Shown: positions 49,627 through 57,818 of the stretch, piece after piece | Numbering within the stretch: the first letter of the stretch is position 1 | How the letters are laid out: each line of letters begins with the position of its first letter | NCBI GenBank assembly: GCA_044350425.1 | Contig: JBILHS010000013.1 | Span: 8,730 to 72,729, forward strand | Source: M3007 sp044350425 | GTDB taxonomy: Bacteria; Bacteroidota; Bacteroidia; Chitinophagales; Saprospiraceae | Direction: 5' to 3' | DNA: 64,000 nucleotides | The notes under the pieces: generated by a model | What the model was told of the DNA's origin: nothing | Databases searched by the model: none | What the model saw: the letters and a program-made list of their open reading frames with translations, nothing else | Translations under genes and position numbers: made by a program

Positions 49627-49698
49627 CTTATTACGAGTGTACCTACACCTCGGAGGTTTTCAAAACCTCCGAGGTGTAGGTACACTCGTAATAAGTCA
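49624..49698. repeat. CCTCGGAGG palindrome, copy 3, starting in the susD stop codon
   Basis: Two perfect 37-bp arms (49624-49660 and 49662-49698) around one C. The core (CCTCGGAGGTTTT and complement) is shared with copies at 16786 and 35782; the outer 24 bases (TGACTTATTACGAGTGTACC...) are unique. The left arm begins with the TGA stop of susD. It could end or attenuate transcription between susD and downstream genes. Confidence 0.9.
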
Positions 49699-49764
49699 CA
49701 AAATCTACAACTAAAAACTCACCAATTTAACGCTTCCCGAAACGGGTTTTCGGGTAAAAAACGC

Positions 49765-50595
49765 ATGAAAAATATACTTCCTTTGCTCGTTTTTTTGCTC
49801 GCGCTGGCTGCGTGCACCCCTCATGAGGAAAATGATATTGATCTGCTGGCCCAACCGGCAGCGCCGACGTTTTCTGTCGAATATTTGAATGGAGACTCTA
49901 ACAAAGTGATCGTAACCAATTTGTCCACGGGCTTTTTTGATCACACCTTTGACTTTCCTGGAGGCCTTCCTGCCAAATCGAAGCGTGCGGTGGATACCGT
50001 ACTTTATACCAAAGCAGGCGATTTCACCATCAGCCTTTACGCTTCCGGCGAAGGTGGTGGAGGGGTCTCTAAAAGCAGCAAAATTGTAAATATCGCCAAA
50101 GACGCAACGGCGGAATGTGATCCGTTGGTAAGTTTGCTGACCGGCGATTGTGAGGCCCCCGGCAAATGCTGGACATTCACCCATGCGGCTGAAGCGGTTC
50201 GGGTCGGACCAGTGCCTGGTTCAAAAGAATGGTATAAGTCGCCAGTAAACGGTCTGCAAGATGCACAGTATGACGACCGCTTTTGTTTTTACTTCCCAGG
50301 TGCCAAGTTCGAATACAACAACAACGGTTTTTCTGTGGATCCCTGGAATCAGTATTCAGTGGTACCATACACACCGCCTGCAAATCTTACCTGGCTATTG
50401 TTAAAAAGTACAGGCGATGGTGGGAAAGATCAGATCGTGTTGCCGACCGGTATGTTCATTGGCACCTGGGACTCTGGCCCGGTGTACGACATTGCTTCCC
50501 TGACCGATACCGAGTTGGTACTTCGCTCACTCATCCGGAAGCAGGATGGCACACCTGCGGGTGGTTGGTTTGAATTCACTTTAGTAAAAATCTGA
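49765..50595 (+). CDS. PKD-like surface lipoprotein of the glucan locus (SusE position)
   Basis: 276 residues; lipoprotein signal with Cys17 ('LLALAACTPHE'). An N-terminal PKD-like domain (about 30-110, 'FSVEYLNGDSNKVIVTNLS', 'TKAGDFTISLYASGEGGGG') is followed by a beta-rich domain (about 120-276) with 'CWTFTHAAEAVRVGPVPGS'. Lipoproteins of this type sit right after SusD in laminarin loci of Bacteroidota and are thought to bind glycan. It has no catalytic motif that I can see. It lies 11 bases upstream of the first GH16 gene. Confidence 0.8.
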   Translation: MKNILPLLVFLLALAACTPHEENDIDLLAQPAAPTFSVEYLNGDSNKVIVTNLSTGFFDHTFDFPGGLPAKSKRAVDTVLYTKAGDFTISLYASGEGGGGVSKSSKIVNIAKDATAECDPLVSLLTGDCEAPGKCWTFTHAAEAVRVGPVPGSKEWYKSPVNGLQDAQYDDRFCFYFPGAKFEYNNNGFSVDPWNQYSVVPYTPPANLTWLLLKSTGDGGKDQIVLPTGMFIGTWDSGPVYDIASLTDTELVLRSLIRKQDGTPAGGWFEFTLVKI

Positions 50596-50606
50596 TCCAA
50601 AACCTT

Positions 50607-51434
50607 ATGGATTATCTGTTCAAATCGTTGTTTTTGCTTTCCTTTTTTGGACTTCAGCAAAAATGTGCGGTGCCCCACAAGACTACGATAGCAGCAGAAC
50701 CGAAACTTGTCTGGAGCGATGAATTCGGGACTTCCGGATTGCCGGACAGTACAAAATGGAATTATGACCTGGGTACAGGTTGCCCCAATCTTTGTGGTTG
50801 GGGCAACAACGAATTGCAGTTTTACACGGCCCATCGTGCAGAAAACGCGCGTGTTGAAAACGGGATGCTAATCATCGAGGCCCGCCGTGAAAAATGGCTG
50901 GAAAACAAGCAGTATACTTCGGCCCGGTTGGTTTCTAAACAGAAAGGGGATTGGACCTATGGACGCATTGAGGCTAGGATCAAAAATCCGGCTGGTCGGG
51001 GTGTTTGGTCGGCCTTCTGGATGCTGCCAACCGATTGGAAATATGGCGGTTGGCCGCGGAGCGGTGAGATCGACATTATGGAACATGTGGGGTTTAAAGC
51101 AGATTCGATATTCGCTACGGCACATACCACCTCGTTCACCAATAGCAAGGGTACCGAAAACACCAAGGCTTTTTATCTGCCGGATGCAGAATCCGCTTTC
51201 CATGTTTACGCGGTGGAATGGCGGGCGGACAGGATGGATTTTTTCATTGACAATGTTCGGTACAATACTTTTGTCAATCAGCAAAAAACAGTCGAAGAAT
51301 GGCCTTATGACCAGCGATTTCATATTATTCTGAATCTTGCAGTGGGTGGCAACTGGGGCGCCATGAAAGGGGTGGACGAAAACATTTGGCCGAGACGAAT
51401 GGAGGTGGATTATGTTCGGGTTTATTCGTTTTGA
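50607..51434 (+). CDS. GH16 beta-glucanase (laminarinase-like)
   Basis: 275 residues, a single GH16 domain. The catalytic motif EIDIME has nucleophile Glu154, Asp156 and acid/base Glu159 ('SGEIDIMEHVG'). 'LVWSDEFGTSGLPDSTKWNYD' near the start and 'FHIILNLAVGGNWGA' near the end are typical of bacterial laminarinases. The N-terminal hydrophobic segment 'LFKSLFLLSFFGLQQKC' is a signal peptide with a poor lipobox (Cys20). It would cut beta-1,3 or mixed beta-1,3/1,4 glucans outside the cell. Start is the ATG directly after the preceding gene. Confidence 0.92.
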   Translation: MDYLFKSLFLLSFFGLQQKCAVPHKTTIAAEPKLVWSDEFGTSGLPDSTKWNYDLGTGCPNLCGWGNNELQFYTAHRAENARVENGMLIIEARREKWLENKQYTSARLVSKQKGDWTYGRIEARIKNPAGRGVWSAFWMLPTDWKYGGWPRSGEIDIMEHVGFKADSIFATAHTTSFTNSKGTENTKAFYLPDAESAFHVYAVEWRADRMDFFIDNVRYNTFVNQQKTVEEWPYDQRFHIILNLAVGGNWGAMKGVDENIWPRRMEVDYVRVYSF

Positions 51435-51514
51435 TCCTACCTTTCTATGCCAGAGTTATAAACCGCTGAGGCTTTTTTGGAGTTAACCTATTTTTACAAA
51501 AAAATACCAACCAC

Positions 51515-52705
51515 ATGACATTTCTAAAATATGCCGCAGCAAGCTTGTTGGCTGGACTCTGTGTCTTTACTGCCTGTAAAAAAGACCCGGACCCTGTGCA
51601 ACCGACACTTCCATCGCTTTCCATTGCCAACACTTCAGAAGCAGAAGGAAACGCCAATGGAAGCCTGACGGTAAAAGTCACGCTTTCAGCGGTCTCCAGC
51701 AACAATGTGCTGGTCAATTATGCCACGATAGACAGCACCGCCAAGGCAGGCTCGGATTATGTTGGAAAACCAGATGGCGAGCTAATTTTTTTGGCTGGTG
51801 AGACCGAAAAAAACATCGTGATCCAATTGAAAGGAGATGCTGTGCTGGAGCCTGATGAGCATTTTATCGTTTTACTGCTTAATCCTGTGAATGCAAACCT
51901 GGCACGGGACCGTGGCACGATCTCTATCCGCAACGATGATGCAGACAATCCATTCCATATTCCAACTACAGGTTATTCCACACCAGAAACTTATGCAGGC
52001 AAAACCCTGGTCTGGCGCGATGAATTTAATGGGACCTCTCTGGATTTGAATGCCTGGACCTTTGAAATAGGTGCCAGCGGCTGGGGCAACAATGAACTTC
52101 AGTATTACCGCCCGGAAAACACACTGTTATCGGCAGGAAACCTGATCATAGAAGCTAAGAAGGAAAATTTTGGAGGAGCAGCCTATACCTCATCTCGCCT
52201 GATTACCAAGGGAAAAAAAGAATTCAAGTTTGGGCGAATTGACATCCGGGCAGCCTTGCCGGAAGGTCAGGGTCTCTGGCCGGCACTTTGGATGTTGGGC
52301 GGAAATATCAGTACGATCCAATGGCCAGCCTGTGGGGAGATAGACATCATGGAATTGATCGGAAGCGAACCCCATCGGGTGCATGGAACGATCCATTATG
52401 GCGCCAATACCAGCCAGCACCAATATATTGGAAACTCAACAGCCCTTGCGGGCACAGCTAAGTTCAGCGATGAATTTCACGTTTTTTCCATTATCTGGGA
52501 ACAGGACAAGATCAGCTGGCTGATGGATGATGTGCAGTATTATCAGATCACACCTTCCGATGTGTCTCCGACAGCCTATCCGTTCAACAACGACTTCTTC
52601 TTTATTTTCAATGTGGCTGTGGGGGGACAATGGCCTGGGGATCCGGATGGTAGTACCAATTTTCCTCAAAGAATGATTGTGGACTATGTTCGGGTATTCC
52701 AATAA
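51515..52705 (+). CDS. GH16 beta-glucanase lipoprotein with Calx-beta domain
   Basis: 396 residues. Lipoprotein signal with Cys21 ('VFTACKKD'), a Calx-beta domain (about 35-145, 'NVLVNYATIDSTAKAGSDY', 'TEKNIVIQLKGDAVLEPDEHF') and a GH16 domain (about 165-396) with 'EIDIME' (Glu275, Asp277, Glu280) and 'IFNVAVGGQWPGDPDGSTNFP'. The enzyme is about 50 percent similar by eye in its core to the previous GH16 gene but has its own N-terminus, so the pair may differ in glucan preference or location. Calx-beta domains bind calcium and act as spacers at the surface. It is the last gene of the locus. Confidence 0.93.
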   Translation: MTFLKYAAASLLAGLCVFTACKKDPDPVQPTLPSLSIANTSEAEGNANGSLTVKVTLSAVSSNNVLVNYATIDSTAKAGSDYVGKPDGELIFLAGETEKNIVIQLKGDAVLEPDEHFIVLLLNPVNANLARDRGTISIRNDDADNPFHIPTTGYSTPETYAGKTLVWRDEFNGTSLDLNAWTFEIGASGWGNNELQYYRPENTLLSAGNLIIEAKKENFGGAAYTSSRLITKGKKEFKFGRIDIRAALPEGQGLWPALWMLGGNISTIQWPACGEIDIMELIGSEPHRVHGTIHYGANTSQHQYIGNSTALAGTAKFSDEFHVFSIIWEQDKISWLMDDVQYYQITPSDVSPTAYPFNNDFFFIFNVAVGGQWPGDPDGSTNFPQRMIVDYVRVFQ

Positions 52706-52761
52706 ATAGAAATTTCGCCTGCGTATACAAAGCACAGGCTTGAGCCCGGCAAGGATATTAG

Positions 52762-52840
52762 CATGAGTCATTCCAATATTTGGGGTGACTCATGTCATTT
52801 TAGGCAATGATTGGTCTCAATATGATGATGACTTGAGACC
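52762..52840. other. Two hairpins after the glucan locus
   Basis: CATGAGTCATTCCA pairs with TGGGGTGACTCATG (52762-52794, with wobble pairs), and GGTCTCAA pairs with TTGAGACC (52813-52840). Neither has a clear T tract. They probably mark the end of the glucan operon or the leader of the next gene. Confidence 0.4.
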
Positions 52841-52940
52841 GATTTAAAAAGCATCAACTTTGCAACTTCAAACCAAGGAGCCAATCATTAAGTCTATTTT
52901 TACCCATTTCAAAGCACCCCTTTGAAGACAATATCGCATC

Positions 52941-54233
52941 ATGAACTACGTATCCGCCGAACAAGCCCTACAGATCATTCAATCAGGCCAGCGCGTTTTT
53001 GTGCACGGAAGTGCTTCTACTCCGGTTTTCATGCTCCAGGAATTGGCCAAACAAGCCCCTCGTTTGCGAGATGTGGAGTTGATATCCATCAGTTTATATG
53101 GTGATGTTACGGTGGACAAACCCATCTATCATCCAAATTTTCGATTCAATTCTTTGTTTGTGTCAGGAAGTATCCGCCAAGCAGTCAATGAGGGACGGGC
53201 AGATTATGTTCCGGTATTTTTAAGTGAGATCCCGGAATTGTTCAAACGCGGAATTCTTCCGCTGGATGCTGCTATTGTACAGGTTTCAGAGCCAGATAAG
53301 CATGGATACTGCTCCCTAGGAACTTCTGTGGACATTGCCCGCTCTGCGGTAAACACGGCCAAACATGTGATCGCTCAGGTGAATCCTCAGGTACCACGTA
53401 CCCATGGAGATGGCATGATGCACGTCAGTAGTTTCCATGCGATGGTACAGCACAGCGAACCACTCCAGGAGGTGCGGTACGGAGATGGAGTAGGGGTGGC
53501 TGAGATGCAGATCGGCCAAAGGATCGCTGAACTGATCGAGGATCGTAGCACCCTGCAAATGGGCATTGGATCTATTCCGGACGCTGTATTGCGCAGTTTA
53601 TACCAGCACAAAGACCTGGGCGTACACACTGAAATGTTTTCCGATGGACTGGTCGATCTGATGGTAAAAGGCGTTGTGACCAATAAATACAAAAAGATCC
53701 ACCCGGGGAAAACGGTGACGGCCTTTGCACTGGGAACCCGGCGCCTCTATGATTTTGTGGATGATAATCCTGCGGTTGCATTTCTGGATGTGGACTATGT
53801 CAACGAGGCGGCGGTGATCCGGCGCAATAAACGGGTGGTTGCCATCAACAGTGCCATCGAAATTGATATTACAGGCCAGGTCTGTGCAGATTCTATTGGA
53901 ACCTATCACTATTCCGGGGTAGGCGGACAGATGGACTTTATGCGGGGAGCAGCCTTATCTGAAGGCGGCAAACCGATGGTTGCGCTTACTTCACGTACCG
54001 CCAAAGGAATTCCTCGGATCGTTCCGATGCTTAAACCAGGCGCCGGGGTGGTCACCACACGCGCACACGTCCACTATGTGGTAACGGAATATGGTGCGGT
54101 ATTCTTGTTCGGAAAAAACCTTCGGGAACGGGCTAAGGCCTTGATATCCATTGCCCATCCGGACGACCGGGAAGCTTTGGAGCGCGCGGCCGCTGAACGG
54201 TTCAAAGAGTTTGTTCTGGAGGATTTAGGCTGA
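52941..54233 (+). CDS. Acetyl-CoA hydrolase/transferase family protein (4-hydroxybutyrate CoA-transferase-like)
   Basis: 430 residues of the family I CoA-transferase type related to acetyl-CoA hydrolase and 4-hydroxybutyrate CoA-transferase. Marks include 'GQRVFVHGSASTPVFMLQEL', 'LQMGIGSIPDAVL', the catalytic glutamate in 'HTEMFSDG' (Glu231), 'GGQMDFMRGA' and 'VVTEYGAVFLFGKNLRERA'. The enzyme moves CoA between short acyl acids in the cytoplasm; the preferred substrates cannot be told. Length is normal. CAACTTTG at 52855-52862 is a near -7 box. It is single and unrelated to the glucan genes before it. Confidence 0.9.
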   Translation: MNYVSAEQALQIIQSGQRVFVHGSASTPVFMLQELAKQAPRLRDVELISISLYGDVTVDKPIYHPNFRFNSLFVSGSIRQAVNEGRADYVPVFLSEIPELFKRGILPLDAAIVQVSEPDKHGYCSLGTSVDIARSAVNTAKHVIAQVNPQVPRTHGDGMMHVSSFHAMVQHSEPLQEVRYGDGVGVAEMQIGQRIAELIEDRSTLQMGIGSIPDAVLRSLYQHKDLGVHTEMFSDGLVDLMVKGVVTNKYKKIHPGKTVTAFALGTRRLYDFVDDNPAVAFLDVDYVNEAAVIRRNKRVVAINSAIEIDITGQVCADSIGTYHYSGVGGQMDFMRGAALSEGGKPMVALTSRTAKGIPRIVPMLKPGAGVVTTRAHVHYVVTEYGAVFLFGKNLRERAKALISIAHPDDREALERAAAERFKEFVLEDLG

Positions 54234-54367
54234 TTTTATAGAGCGCCTTACAACGGTGCTTCACAAGAATTTTGCAAGTTTTTTCAGGAATCCTGTAATG
54301 GGTTGGTACGATAAGTCCCTAAACTTTACAGGGTGAAAATTCTTTCACAATTCATGCTCCCACTACT

Positions 54368-54600
54368 TTGAAAGAAACTAAAAACGATGCCCCCAAAATC
54401 CCTGCGGGCAATTCGATGGATCAAAAGACCAACGAAGATTTCAACAAAAAAAAGCCCGATCCTACAGACCCGAACCAACAAAAAGGACAACACCAGCGCC
54501 CAATTTTGATGCGGATGGCGCCCAACCTACCATGCCAGGATATCCAGGCATAAGAGACGGGCAACAAAAACCACCGAATAAAAGTGAGGGGAGCGAGTAG
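54368..54600 (+). pseudogene. Small hydrophilic protein gene with apparent frameshift
   Basis: From a TTG at 54368 a hydrophilic, Lys/Asn/Pro/Gln-rich frame runs ('NSMDQKTNEDFNKKKPDPTD', 'PNQQKGQHQRP') and ends early at 54553. At about 54500 the same composition continues in another frame ('NFDADGAQPTMPGYPGIRDG', 'QQKPPNKSEGSE') to a stop at 54600. Loss of one base in the CGCCC run at about 54498-54502 would explain both. Together they would make a 77-residue disordered protein. It is either a mutated small gene or a sequencing error; the function is unknown. Confidence 0.4.
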
Positions 54601-54618
54601 ATCGGGTGCCAAAATACA

Positions 54619-54653
54619 GTGCCGCGTTCGGGCTTAGAGCCTGGACGCGGCAC
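54619..54653 (+). terminator. Hairpin after the small hydrophilic gene
   Basis: GTGCCGCGT pairs with ACGCGGCAC, extended by GGC/GCC around a TTAGA loop. The following bases (GATTGTTTAGG) are only moderately T-rich. Confidence 0.5.
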
Positions 54654-54732
54654 GATTGTTTAGGTACTCCATTTGCATTGGCTAAACATGGTAAAATCAA
54701 AAATCCCGCTTATCTTTGTAAAAAAACTGCTT

Positions 54733-55164
54733 ATGCAAACATTTGAAATCAAAAAAGGGATTCATGTGAGCGCAGATGAGTTTCTAAATTCTGTGTCGCA
54801 TCTGGATGCAACCGCACTAAGGTCTCTTTTGGAACGCGTTCAAAAAGCCTTGTCAGAGCCTAGTACGAAATCCCCTTTTGAGCGCGAAAATCATCTGGTT
54901 AAAGAAATTCAACAAATTATCCCCGCTTCTGTATTGCGTCGCTATCGGCAATTGCTGCAAAAGCACCACAATGGTTCTCTTTTGTCCAAAGAACAGGAAG
55001 AAATGCAACTGTTAGCGGATATTTTGGAGGAGAAAAGTGCAGAACGAGTGCTTTTGCTGGGAGAACTCGCTGCCTTGCGAAAAGTAAGTCTTTCAGAATT
55101 GCGAAAACAAGTACGCTTGCAGGACATATTATTCCCCTCGCAAAGGGTGGCAGTAATGAGTTAG
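54733..55164 (+). CDS. Helical protein paired with an HNH nuclease remnant
   Basis: About 143 residues from the ATG at 54733 (an earlier start at 54673 adds a stretch that reads like non-coding DNA). It is mostly helical and charged: 'LDATALRSLLERVQKAL', 'ASVLRRYRQLLQKHHNGSLL', 'EQEEMQLLADILEEKSAERV', 'LLLGELAALRKVSLSELRKQ'. I recall such proteins next to small HNH endonucleases in Bacteroidota and cyanobacteria. The last 17 residues (from about 55115) are read out of frame through the HNH remnant, so the original C-terminus has been replaced by a deletion. Function unknown. Confidence 0.55.
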   Translation: MQTFEIKKGIHVSADEFLNSVSHLDATALRSLLERVQKALSEPSTKSPFERENHLVKEIQQIIPASVLRRYRQLLQKHHNGSLLSKEQEEMQLLADILEEKSAERVLLLGELAALRKVSLSELRKQVRLQDILFPSQRVAVMS

Positions 55165-55439
55165 AAAACCTGGCACTATCCTGCGGTGGCTGCAATTCCC
55201 GCAAAAGGGATAAAATGGTCGGTTTTGATGCCAACATCGGCGAATTTGTCTCGCTTTTCAACCCAAGAACGGACGTATGGAACGTGCATTTTGCCTGGAA
55301 TGAGGATTTTTCCCTGGTTGAAAGCAAAACAGCTACTGGGCGGGTTACCATAACCACGCTGGAACTCAACAGAAAAGGGGTAGTCAACCTACGAAAAGCT
55401 TTGGTGCGTTTTGGCGTGTTTCCTCCCGAGCATCTGTAA
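55119..55439 (+). pseudogene. HNH endonuclease remnant lacking its N-terminus
   Basis: This frame reads 'GHIIPLAKGGSNELENLALS', then 'CGGCNSRKRDK', 'LFNPRTDVWNVHFAW' and 'TGRVTITTLELNRKGVVNLR', the pattern of small HNH nucleases (H...GG...N...C-x2-C-N...LFNPR). The first half, which should hold a C-x2-C pair ahead of the H, is missing. No start codon fits, and the sequence joins directly onto the end of the 54733 gene. One deletion that removed the end of the partner gene and the start of the nuclease explains the arrangement. It is very unlikely to make an active enzyme. Confidence 0.75.
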
Positions 55440-55814
55440 AAAAGAGGTATTCTCTACTTCTATGTAGCGACCATCCCAATAATCACGATCCGTTCGAATA
55501 ACAAGCCGATAATTGCCATTGCCAAAAAAAACAGCCACCGTCCTCCTCGAATCCGGTCCATAATCATGGAACCTCAAATATACCCTTGCTTTCAGCATAT
55601 CCGCAGCGTGGCCTAAGGATAAAATCTGTTTCGCTGTGGTCGGCACAGCCGACAGAAATACTCGGCACGAAGCTGAAGCTTCCGCGCCAGCGTGCATTGG
55701 GCTTGGAATTTGGGCGGATTCTTGGCAGGAGTAACTTCGCGCTAGCAGGGTGAGAAAACTATAAATCCGTTGCATTTGAAATTCGAATCCGTCAATATCT
55801 TTATTTTACACGCC
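55440..55814. other. Intergenic region with a doubtful minus-strand frame
   Basis: A minus-strand open frame (55775-55389) contains a protein-like stretch ('LKARVYLRFHDYGPDSR', 'RLVIRTDRDYWDGRYIEV'). It runs into the HNH remnant on the other strand and has no sensible start region. It may be the scar of a lost gene. Nothing else is recognised. Confidence 0.3.
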
Positions 55815-56267
55815 CTAGAAATTTTTACATATATTTTCTCCAAATGTCAAAGTAATTAAATTTTTCTCACTTAAACTGATACTCGCCATTTTAGAAAGAA
55901 AAGGATAGCAATATCTTTTTTCATTCTTCAAAATAAACCCTTTTTCTCTAATTTGATCCAAAAGATTATAATATATCGTTTTTTCGCCGAAATAATACGA
56001 ACTATTATCATAATATATTGTATCATCTGCTACAAATAATATAGTAGGGTTAGAACCTTCTATTTGTGTAATTTGTACATATTTAAATGCTTCTAAAGTA
56101 TCTAATTTAAATGCTTTCATTATTATGCTATTTTCACTAAAACAATAACTCTCTCCATTATACTCTTGCATAGCAGCATCCAAATTTCCTGTTAATAAAA
56201 AAGCACAAATCAAACTGTTCGATTTTACTAAGTTTAGAAAAAGGGGTAAAGATTCCATAAAAGTCAA
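55815..56267 (-). CDS. AT-rich orphan protein of unknown function
   Basis: 150 residues (perhaps 147 from the second ATG at 56258), rich in Ile, Lys, Asn, Tyr and Ser, with codon use far more A/T-rich than the neighbours. A hydrophobic N-terminus ('SLPLFLNLVKSNSLICAFLL') may be a signal anchor. The rest looks like a beta-rich domain ('ADDTIYYDNSSYYFGEKTIY'). The family is not recognised. Composition and surroundings of mobile repeats suggest recent acquisition. Confidence 0.5.
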   Translation of the reverse strand: MTFMESLPLFLNLVKSNSLICAFLLTGNLDAAMQEYNGESYCFSENSIIMKAFKLDTLEAFKYVQITQIEGSNPTILFVADDTIYYDNSSYYFGEKTIYYNLLDQIREKGFILKNEKRYCYPFLSKMASISLSEKNLITLTFGENICKNF

Positions 56268-56415
56268 ATTTTTAAAGGTATTGAAGCTGAATTAGCTAGC
56301 TTTTTAGAGCGGAAAAACAAATGAAAAGTACTTTACGAAAAAACATCACCCATTTCATTTCCCGCCTTGCACGGTCTTTCCCAAACGCACTCCCAGGCTT
56401 TTAAGTGTAAAAACA

Positions 56416-56648
56416 GATCTCCCCGCCGCGCTAGGGTCTTTTTTTGACCCAGCGCCACTTCCGTGAGCACCCAAGCAAATGTACAAATCATACCTTGGCG
56501 ACCTTATGAATATTATGTTTACGGCCAACAAATCAAAAAAGTCTGACAGATGGAACAAAGGCACTCCAGCAGGTTTGCTCCCCGGCTTGGAATCCTGCTG
56601 AAGTGGCGCTGGGTCAAAAAAAGACCTTTCCACGGTGAGGGAGGTGCC
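56416..56648. mobile_element. MITE-like element, copy A (about 233 bp)
   Basis: Same element as 63764-63999: an end reading GATCTCCCCGCCGCGC then GGGTCTTTTTTTGACCCAGC, an internal segment with AAGCAAATGTACAAATCATA, and an inverted end finishing GGGAGGTGCC. The terminal 10 to 15 bases of the left end differ from copy B but match the solo end at 5530-5575. A minus-strand frame inside ('LSDFFDLLAVNIIF') is shared with copy B. It has no transposase, so it depends on one elsewhere. Confidence 0.75.
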
Positions 56649-56750
56649 TTGATATGCTTGGGAGAACACTTGACGGAGCGGAAAAAACTTTCATCAAATT
56701 AATTTTATATGAATCCAAGATATAATTGATAAATTTTCATCGGGCATAAA

Positions 56751-57599
56751 TCAATTCTCCGCCAAACCAATGCGCTGGCGCAAATCCCTGACGCTTTCCG
56801 CCAAAAGCGGCTCATATTCAAAGTCATGGTATAGATTTGTTTTGCTGCGCCAACCACGTATGAAGGCATGCCAAACCGCTTTTGGCCACAAAAACAAACC
56901 AACAAAAACGGCCCCTCCATTCAGGAACCAGGCTACAAAGGAAGTCCGGCAACCCGTGGCCAATTCCCAGGCGCCGATTTCTGCTTCACCCTTCCAATTG
57001 GCAGGATAGCCCGTCAGCACGTGATGGATGTCGTGAAATCGGGCAATCCTCACCCGGCTCGGAATATTAGGCACATAAATCGGGAACTTCCCGACGTAAA
57101 TGACAAACCATTTTGCGGTATATGCGTCGTCGGTGAAGCCAAAGCGCTTGAAGAGCTGAGCGAGGGCGGCTTTGATGGGGATATGGTCGTCATAGAATTC
57201 CATGGGCATAGATTTTATGCAAAGGAAAACAGGGGAGATGAAGCGTTGATTAATTTGGAAGCGGCATTGTGTGTCACTAATCACCAAAAGTGTACCACCA
57301 GTTTGCACCAAAAGTGTACCACTTGGCAGATCAAAATCTTTAAAGTTGTCAATGATTTCGGATTGTTGCTCTTGGGTCCATTGAAGTCTAAATGCTACTA
57401 GAACACCCTCTTTTATTATCTGTACGGTCAATCCATCGTAGTAGGGAATGAAATTGGTTTCGACAAAAGTCCAGGTTTCGCCAATGGCGTGTTCCTGGCG
57501 GTCGAAATCGCTGAAGGGTTTTATGACTTTGTAGGATTGGTTGGGGCTTAGGTAGAGTGGGTTTTGCATGAGATATATAAACTGTGAATAGGGAATCAT
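56751..57599 (-). CDS. DUF3601-like domain fused to Coq4-like metal-binding domain
   Basis: 282 residues. Residues about 11-86 look like DUF3601 ('LYLSPNQSYKVIKPFSDFD', 'GETWTFVETNFIPYYDGLTV'). Residues about 131-282 form a Coq4-like domain with the zinc pattern H-D-x2-H-x11-E met exactly by His189, Asp190, His193 and Glu205 ('RFHDIHHVLTGYPANWKGE'), plus a hydrophobic stretch ('FVAWFLNGGAVFVGLFLW'). Coq4 proteins organise quinone synthesis in eukaryotes; bacterial relatives are poorly known. ATGs at 57209 and 57203 could start the second half as a gene of its own, so the fusion may be natural or produced by rearrangement. AGGAGAG lies before the ATG at 57599. Confidence 0.65.
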   Translation of the reverse strand: MIPYSQFIYLMQNPLYLSPNQSYKVIKPFSDFDRQEHAIGETWTFVETNFIPYYDGLTVQIIKEGVLVAFRLQWTQEQQSEIIDNFKDFDLPSGTLLVQTGGTLLVISDTQCRFQINQRFISPVFLCIKSMPMEFYDDHIPIKAALAQLFKRFGFTDDAYTAKWFVIYVGKFPIYVPNIPSRVRIARFHDIHHVLTGYPANWKGEAEIGAWELATGCRTSFVAWFLNGGAVFVGLFLWPKAVWHAFIRGWRSKTNLYHDFEYEPLLAESVRDLRQRIGLAEN

Positions 57600-57653
57600 T
57601 TACCTAGCAATATCTCTCCTTTCGTATTTCCGCCCCGTCAGGTTTTTACTACT

Positions 57654-57818
57654 AGAGTGTGTCTGAAAAACATTGCCGGAGATGAAAATAGCAGATTTTG
57701 GGTTCTGACTGAGCGCCCTTTTTCTGGGAATAATGGGGCTTATTGCCCGAAAAAGATGCGAAAGGCAGGTTTCAAAAGATGCATTTTCAGCCCGGTGAAT
57801 GTTTTTCAGACACACTCT
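57654..57818. mobile_element. 165-bp MITE with IS5-like ends
   Basis: The left end AGAGTGTGTCTGAAAAACAT is matched by the inverted right end ATGTTTTTCAGACACACTCT. The interior (about 110 bp) encodes nothing recognisable. The ends resemble those of IS5-family elements. The right end directly abuts the truncated left end of MITE copy C, so it probably inserted into it. Confidence 0.75.

Noticed and set aside
55389..55775. 128-residue minus-strand frame
   Set aside because: Part of it looks protein-like, but it overlaps the HNH remnant and lacks a sensible start; left as a possible scar, not called as a gene.
56355..56669. Minus-strand frame inside MITE copy A, also seen in copy B (63676-63915)
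   Set aside because: It follows from the shared repeat sequence, spans the terminal repeats and has no homologous gene context. I keep it only as a remark on the element.
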